From: Haemophilus parainfluenzae
GTDB lineage: Bacteria > Pseudomonadota > Gammaproteobacteria > Enterobacterales > Pasteurellaceae
Assembly (NCBI RefSeq): GCF_900450995.1
Contig: NZ_UGHY01000002.1
Coordinates: forward strand, 1,297,001 to 1,361,000
Reading direction: 5' to 3'
DNA length: 64,000 bases
Shown here: positions 57,403-64,000 of the stretch, piece by piece
Numbering within the stretch: position 1 is the stretch's first letter
How the letters are laid out: each line of letters starts with the position of its first letter
Program-made: the position numbers and the translations under genes
The notes under the pieces: generated by a model
Told to the model about the DNA's origin: nothing
Seen by the model: the letters and a program-made list of their open reading frames with translations, nothing else
Databases searched by the model: none

Positions 57403-59169
57403 ATGTCTGTTTCAATATTTTTCGAAAAGACTAAAGTGCAGATAAAAAATGCAGTGTCTGCACATCCGATTGAAATTTTTCTAATTAGTGCATTTGCAAT
57501 TGGAATTTGGTTTGTCGATATGAACTCAGGAAAAGATCATTTAGCTTATTGGCTATTTGAGCCGATGCTGTTTGCCTTTATTTATTTATCTCGCCCATAT
57601 TCTTGGTATCGTTTTTCATGGATTGTGCCTCTCATTGCTGTTTTCACCATTTGGCAAGTGAATGATAATACTGATTTTTATTGCTATAGCCCTAAGTTTT
57701 GGGGTGCAAATTTTATTGCGTTACTGGTGTTATTAGGGTTTCCATTTGAAAAAAATAATCAAGGGTTTACCTACCGTAATTTTATCAATCTATTCCATCT
57801 TGGCTTAGCAACGGCGGTATGGTTATTGGTATTTGGATTAGTAGCGGCTATTTTATTTACGATTATAACACTCTTTAATATAGAGTTTTCTGATAGTTTC
57901 TACAGTCACATTTATATGTCTTTAGGCATTTTTACTCAGCCACTGTTTTTCTTAGTATTCCAACAGCGCCAAGTTAAATCGGAAATGACGTTAAATCGCA
58001 TTTTTGACATTTTAGTTAATTTCGTATTAGCACCAGCATTGATGATTTTCACTGTGTTGCTTTATGCTTATGTTGTTCAAATTATTTTTGAAGGCGTATT
58101 ACCAAAAGGCATGCTGGCTAATATTACCTTGCCTTACCTGCTTGGTGGTTTAGGCGTATATGCATTACGTTCTATTTGTGCTAAAGCCCGCTGGGAAACT
58201 TTCTTTAAGTTCTATCCATTTCTTGCTATTGTGTCAATCGTGTTGCTATGGCTGGCGATTGATCGCCGTATTAGTGCGTATGCTTGGACTGAACCACGAA
58301 TTTATTTAGTGGCCTTAGCTACGGCGATTACGATTGCTTATACCATTTTAATCATCTCTAAAATTCGTCAATATCGTTTGATTTCTGTTGTTGTAATGAT
58401 AGCTATTTTTGTCATGACTTGGGTGGTGAATCCGAAAGAAATTGCTTATCAAAGCCAAACGGAACGTTTTGAACAGTTATTAACAAAACTAAATTTATCC
58501 GATAATTCAGGCAAAATTCGTGATGATGTAGATTTTGTAGAGCGTTTAGAAAATATGCCGAAGAGCGAGCTTAAAGATTGGGAAGAATTAGATAGTGTAT
58601 CAGACTATTTGCTTTACAGTATAGAGCTAGACTCTTCTGTGGAAGATGCTTATCAAGAAAGACGAGAGGTATTTAAGAAGCAATATGGTGAAAAATCGAA
58701 AGAACTTTTGGCATTCAATATTTATCATGATGAGATCCGCATCAATGAGCGAATAATTAGCGACCGAAAAACAACAGTGGGATTTGAATGGAAATCAATT
58801 GATGTCACGCCGTATAAAAAATGGATTCATGTACCGATACCTGGATTTGCTCGTACAGAGGTTCAGACTTATATGAAATCTGATGAAAAAGCGGATAAGC
58901 ACAAAGAGAAGCCAGAGGTTTGCTTTGTTGAAGATCATGACAGATATTGTACAAATATGGATGAACATATTCACAAAGTATTTAAAGAACATCAGCTAGA
59001 CCCGATGAAAAAAATCTCTCAAGCTGAACTTAAATCGCTTAGCCAAGATTTATTAAAAATTGATAGAGCAAGCTTTACGATTTATTTGAGTGAGCTTGAT
59101 ATGGAATTTAGTCAAGAAAAAGGTTATTACTACAAGGAATTAACCGTCGAAGCTATTTTCGATAAATAG
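57403..59169 (+). CDS. DUF4153-family polytopic membrane protein
   Basis: The first ~350 residues hold about ten hydrophobic helices (for example LAYWLFEPMLFAFIYL, LLVFGLVAAILFTIITLF, LISVVVMIAIFVMTWVV). The last ~240 are a hydrophilic domain rich in Glu/Lys. ATG 57403 is preferred over 57397: AGGA touches the latter but lies 6 nt before the former. This gives 588 residues. Family members are of unknown function. It sits between eno and pyrG, genes that are adjacent in E. coli, so it is a lineage insertion there. Confidence 0.8.
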   Translation: MSVSIFFEKTKVQIKNAVSAHPIEIFLISAFAIGIWFVDMNSGKDHLAYWLFEPMLFAFIYLSRPYSWYRFSWIVPLIAVFTIWQVNDNTDFYCYSPKFWGANFIALLVLLGFPFEKNNQGFTYRNFINLFHLGLATAVWLLVFGLVAAILFTIITLFNIEFSDSFYSHIYMSLGIFTQPLFFLVFQQRQVKSEMTLNRIFDILVNFVLAPALMIFTVLLYAYVVQIIFEGVLPKGMLANITLPYLLGGLGVYALRSICAKARWETFFKFYPFLAIVSIVLLWLAIDRRISAYAWTEPRIYLVALATAITIAYTILIISKIRQYRLISVVVMIAIFVMTWVVNPKEIAYQSQTERFEQLLTKLNLSDNSGKIRDDVDFVERLENMPKSELKDWEELDSVSDYLLYSIELDSSVEDAYQERREVFKKQYGEKSKELLAFNIYHDEIRINERIISDRKTTVGFEWKSIDVTPYKKWIHVPIPGFARTEVQTYMKSDEKADKHKEKPEVCFVEDHDRYCTNMDEHIHKVFKEHQLDPMKKISQAELKSLSQDLLKIDRASFTIYLSELDMEFSQEKGYYYKELTVEAIFDK

Positions 59170-59184
59170 ACAATATATAAAAAG

Positions 59185-59229
59185 TGATCTGGACCCAAAG
59201 TAGGTGTCCCGATTTTGGGGTACAGATCA
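59185..59229. mobile_element. 45-bp ends-only relic of an IS3-family element, also a likely terminator
   Basis: The left part TGATCTGGACCCAAAGTAGG resembles the left end of the IS at 35301 (TGATCTGCACCCCAAAAGTT). The right part, TTTTGGGGTACAGATCA, resembles its right end (TTTTTGGGGTCAGATCA). Only about 15 bp separate them and no transposase remains. The whole is a near-palindrome extended by AAG/CTT, able to fold as a hairpin between the convergent DUF4153 and pyrG genes. It may be the terminator for both. Confidence 0.65.
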
Positions 59230-59253
59230 CTTGTTTATGGAATTATCAGCAAA

Positions 59254-60999
<1,746 letters not shown>

Positions 61000-61089
61000 C
61001 TAGCTATCAAGACGGGAGGGTAGTTTACCTTATTTGTTGAATTAACTCAACGATTGAATAATCGATCAGGGTTAATTTTCATAGATGAA

Positions 61090-61431
61090 TTATTTAAATG
61101 GCAATCTATAGATTTCTAAAATATCCTCTGCCGTGCAATTACGTGGATTGCCTTCAGTACAAACATCTTTAAGTGCATCTTGAGAAAGCTGTCTTACAGC
61201 ATTAATCGCAGTCTATATTCATCTTGGCTCATATCATCTACACCCTTCACACCCATTACTCTAGCAATCTCACGGAATTTTTCACCAGTTTCAGGAGCAT
61301 TGAATTCTAGTACATAATGCAATAAAACTGCGTTAGCAATGCCATGTGGGGTGGCATAATAGGCAGAAAGCGGGTGTGCCATGCTGTGTACGATACCTAA
61401 ACCTACGTTCGAAAACTCATGCCTGCAACGT
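61090..61431 (-). pseudogene. fucO: fucO remnant (C-terminal part of an iron-dependent lactaldehyde reductase)
   Basis: Only the C-terminal third survives: NVGLGIVHSMAHPLSAYY, TPHGIANAVLLHYVLEFNAP and GEKFREIARVMGVKGVDDMS are FucO-like iron-ADH motifs with two metal-site histidines. A frame change near 61205 separates this from the tail (INAVRQLSQDALKDVCTEGN, stop at 61090-61092). The upstream side continues in effect from a fucP remnant, so an internal deletion has removed the first two thirds. Non-functional. Confidence 0.75.
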
Positions 61432-61940
61432 AAGGAGCCCGAATTTCCGCCAAATCGTGGGTGCGAATGCTCATTTTTTCCGTTTCGGACAAAGTGTGGA
61501 AAATTACATGGCCAGCGGCATCCCGTTTATCGGATTCCAAATCGGTTAAGACTAATTGAGACGCTACGAACATCTCGGTAATAGAGCCAAGCGGGTTAAA
61601 GGATTAGGCAAAGTTCAAACGACGGGTGGCAGTTTGCGGATTGCCCATGGGCAAAATGTAAGGATTTGCCATGTTTTCAAGAAATGCCAAGCCAAAATAT
61701 AAAGAAAAATTAAGAAGAAATGCAACTCTTTATATTTAGCGACCAGCCAAAATAACAAGGCCCGACCGCATAAAGCGCTAAACCTAGAAGAATTCCCGCT
61801 TTGTAACTATAACGACTGGCAAACAATACAGTTGGAATCGCTATGGTTCGATAACCGCCATAAAAAGCAAATTGTATTAAAGCGGCTTCAGATGCCGGAA
61901 TTTCCATTACTTTAGCGCTCGTAATCTTTTCCTTGTTTAA
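61432..61940 (-). pseudogene. fucP: fucP remnant (L-fucose/proton symporter)
   Basis: Two pieces of an MFS fucose permease are readable. One is ASEAALIQFAFYGGYRTIAI with SRYSYKAGILLGLALYAVG (61720-61900). The other is LENMANPYILPMGNPQTATR, stop, SFNPLGSITEMFVASQLVLT (61500-61680). Both follow E. coli FucP order, but the N-terminus, a middle stretch and the C-terminus are missing and stops occur in frame. The last readable residues (RAPYV) run directly into FucO sequence (AGMSF), showing a deletion joint near 61432. Non-functional. Confidence 0.75.
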
Positions 61941-61964
61941 ATGAGTGATGAATCTGTTTGTGGG

Positions 61965-62612
61965 CTATTCTTCAATGCGCAGCCCATAAGTATGGAATTT
62001 TCCTAGAACTACTTTCATTTGCTCCTTACTTAATAATGGAATTTCCAAGCCTGTCGCCAGCAATTTCAAATACCAAGATGCCAATACTTCAACTTCTTGT
62101 GCTAACCACAAGGATTTGTCCAAGTTTTCGCCACAAGTGATTAAACCGTGATGAGAAAGTAAAATCGCTTTGCTTTCTTTAATGCCTTCGCCCACATAGG
62201 ACGCTAATTCGTGAGTACCGAACGTTGCATAAGGCACACAAGGGATATGATCGGTGCCGCCAACCGCGACCATGTAATGAATGGCCGGAATCGGTTTTTC
62301 TAAAATAGAAAGCCCCGCACAGTTTATAGAATGGTTATGTACTACCGCATTGGCCTCAGGGCGTGCTTGATAAACGGCTAAATGGAATTGCCATTCGCTA
62401 GACGGCAGTTTATTTTCTTCGTGTTTACCTTTGCCGTCCACATACACAATGTTTTCCGGTTTCATTAAATGGTATGGCATTCCTGTCGGAGTGATGAGCA
62501 TGCCGTCTTTGTAACGTACACTGACATTTCCCGCTGTACCTTGGTTTAACCCCAATCGGGTCATTTCAAGACAAGTATCAATAATTTTTTGTGCTAGTTC
62601 TTTTCTGTTCAT
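61965..62612 (-). CDS. fucA: L-fuculose-1-phosphate aldolase
   Basis: This class II aldolase cleaves L-fuculose-1-phosphate into dihydroxyacetone phosphate and lactaldehyde. The zinc ligands are in [11 protein letters not shown] and [11 protein letters not shown], and the N-terminal [24 protein letters not shown] is family-typical. Its 215 residues equal the E. coli length and the frame is clean. It is the only intact gene of the local fucose set; with permease and partners broken, its use is doubtful unless other copies exist. It starts just after the fucU remnant. Confidence 0.93.
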   Translation of the reverse strand: MNRKELAQKIIDTCLEMTRLGLNQGTAGNVSVRYKDGMLITPTGMPYHLMKPENIVYVDGKGKHEENKLPSSEWQFHLAVYQARPEANAVVHNHSINCAGLSILEKPIPAIHYMVAVGGTDHIPCVPYATFGTHELASYVGEGIKESKAILLSHHGLITCGENLDKSLWLAQEVEVLASWYLKLLATGLEIPLLSKEQMKVVLGKFHTYGLRIEE

Positions 62613-63059
62613 TTTTTAGTATCTCTAAGCTGTTATAGAACGGGGATAACCCTTTTTTAATAATGTTGCCGTATTTAGCCGCTTTGTCACTGATTACGAC
62701 CACATAAGCCTGTTTGGCGCGTTCGTAAAAGGCAAAGCGTTCAATACGTTCTAAATTAGGTATAAAATTGACCCACTTTTAATCGCGCCCAAGTAATTAG
62801 CTTCAACGCTAGGATCAAGACTACCCCCGGAACGGCTTGCATCATTATCAATGGTGCATCCACATAAGCATCTAATTCAAAAACTGCGCAATACCTTTAA
62901 GTAGCGTAGTAACGGTGATGCCATCCGAAGGCTCACGTTTGAATGTAATAAATGTGTCGGGAAATGAGCATCTGATAGTATGATTTCATCACCATGTCTC
63001 ATTTCAGCAAGGGTTTTGAGTAGTTCTGGGGATATAGCCGGATGAATTCCTTTTAGCAT
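62613..63059 (-). pseudogene. fucU: fucU remnant (L-fucose mutarotase)
   Basis: The first 30 residues ([20 protein letters not shown], then [14 protein letters not shown]) are a clear FucU N-terminus. The frame then breaks. FucU sequence resumes twice: [20 protein letters not shown] near 62820-62880 and [20 protein letters not shown] near 62670-62745, in different frames. At least two or three indels are needed to repair it. Decay is more likely than sequence error here because several breaks are close together. Confidence 0.8.
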
Positions 63060-63072
63060 GTTCTAACCTCTT

Positions 63073-64000
63073 TCATGAATGATTTGCTTCTTGTTGTTCT
63101 CGGGCAATACAGATTTTTTCGTATGCTTTGAAGAATGGGTAATAGATAAAGACATCTAATATGATTAAAGCGGTACTTAGTATCGGCGCCCAAATGTCAC
63201 CGCCTGAAACCAAATACGCACCAATTGGCGCCGGTGTTGTCCATGGTGCCATGAGGTAGATTCTGTGGATTAAATCGAAATCTAGGATTAAATAAGCAAT
63301 AACGGCATTCGCAATCGGAGCAAAAATCAACGGAATGAAGAATGTCGGATTAACTACCATCGGAACGCCGTAAACGATAGGTTCTCCAATGGAAAATACA
63401 GATGGAAGCAAGCCGATTTTGCCTATAGAGCGTAGATGTACGGATTTGCTACGAACTAACAGAATTGCTAGAGCAATAACGCCACCGGAGGCACCGTGTA
63501 CCACATAGAAATCCCAAAATGAGTTGGTGATGATATAAGGCAACGGTTGCCCTGCCTGTAAAGCTTCAAGGTTTGCTGCCATATTTTGTAACAGAAACGG
63601 TGTCCAGAGTTGCATTAAAACCAGTGAACCATTGATGCCTAAAAACCAAAGCAAATGGGTGGCAAAAACAAACAGAACGATAGCGCCTAAAGAATCACTA
63701 ACTTTAATTAGCGGAGCCATAAAGTCCATGATTAATTGCGGAATAATAGTTCCGGTAGCATGTTCCACATATAAGGCAAATGGGAAGATAGTTAGTAACA
63801 TTGCCAGAATTGGAATAACAATATTAAGTGATTCTGCAACAGCAGTTGGAACCTCTTTAGGCAGGCGGATACAAATATTGAATTTTTCCAGTAAACGGGT
63901 AAGTTCTACGGAATAAATAGCAACGAAAATTGCAGTGAATAATCCAGTTCCGCCAAAGAACTTCACATCTATCATGCCATCTTTAATCGGCATAGAAACC
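63073..64000 (-). CDS. PTS cellobiose/lactose-family EIIC permease, 5' partial
   Basis: This is the membrane permease of a phosphotransferase system that imports and phosphorylates a sugar. Hydrophobic helices and the family signature (HLLWFLGINGSLV, NSFWDFYVVHGASGGVIALA, FSIGEPIVYGVPMVVNP) identify the CelB/LacE-type EIIC. The frame is open to the window edge, and about 120 N-terminal residues lie beyond. It ends 13 bp before the fucU start on the same strand, so it is read into the fucose remnants. Standard fucose uptake uses FucP, not a PTS, so this neighbour is unexpected. The sugar is unknown. Confidence 0.88.
   Translation of the reverse strand, partial: VSMPIKDGMIDVKFFGGTGLFTAIFVAIYSVELTRLLEKFNICIRLPKEVPTAVAESLNIVIPILAMLLTIFPFALYVEHATGTIIPQLIMDFMAPLIKVSDSLGAIVLFVFATHLLWFLGINGSLVLMQLWTPFLLQNMAANLEALQAGQPLPYIITNSFWDFYVVHGASGGVIALAILLVRSKSVHLRSIGKIGLLPSVFSIGEPIVYGVPMVVNPTFFIPLIFAPIANAVIAYLILDFDLIHRIYLMAPWTTPAPIGAYLVSGGDIWAPILSTALIILDVFIYYPFFKAYEKICIAREQQEANHS

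Overview
The window is chromosomal DNA of a Pasteurellaceae bacterium, most likely a Haemophilus close to H. parainfluenzae or H. influenzae. It is AT-rich, and the Haemophilus DNA uptake word AAGTGCGGT occurs throughout, often as inverted pairs that act as terminators after genes. Core blocks are in Haemophilus-type order: ssb/uvrA, an EamA transporter next to an Lrp-type regulator, nhaA/brnQ, rlmB-rnr, rpsT/murJ/ribF/ileS, tig-clpP-clpX-secE-nusG-rplK-rplA, and ygiC-ygiB-yigB-eno-pyrG. Species assignment is inference.

Layout: (1) 1-2400 holds an orphan histidine-kinase/receiver pair of unknown output next to a 3'-truncated ygiD, so it looks like an island edge. (2) 2.4-13.9 kb is mostly core: rhodanese, a broken formate/nitrite channel, ssb/uvrA, a class II Fic protein behind a 20-bp-phased operator array, emrAB, rarD-like, Lrp-like. 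(3) 14-20.2 kb is a surface locus: a Hia-type trimeric autotransporter, a DUF2827 protein and a two-domain glycosyltransferase. (4) 20.2-40.9 kb is housekeeping, interrupted by one IS3-family element (35301-36544) between tig and clpP.

(5) 40931-51486 is the highlight: a 10,556-bp transposon with perfect 27-bp terminal inverted repeats and an 8-bp target duplication (TTCTTTTC), the duplication size known for the IS1595 family. It carries two IS1595-family transposases, an unrecognised two-gene module (a 326-aa cytosolic protein coupled to a four-helix membrane protein), a restriction-modification-specificity system with a downstream HEPN protein, a Cro/CI-type regulator, and two small coiled-coil/winged-helix proteins. 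The restriction gene sits behind a short leader ORF made of sixteen 8-bp repeats, a probable phase switch. The whole looks like a self-contained mobile defence cassette.

(6) 51.5-60.9 kb returns to core genes. A 45-bp ends-only relic of an IS3-type element lies between the DUF4153 gene and pyrG. (7) 61.0-64.0 kb is a decayed fucose region: fucA intact, fucU broken, fucP and fucO deleted and fused, next to a PTS EIIC that runs off the window.

Caution on reading frames: at least eight genes, including uvrA, are broken by single-base length changes in homopolymers, mostly a missing base. Adding or removing one base restores full family length each time. This points to sequencing or assembly error, so these genes are annotated across the shift.
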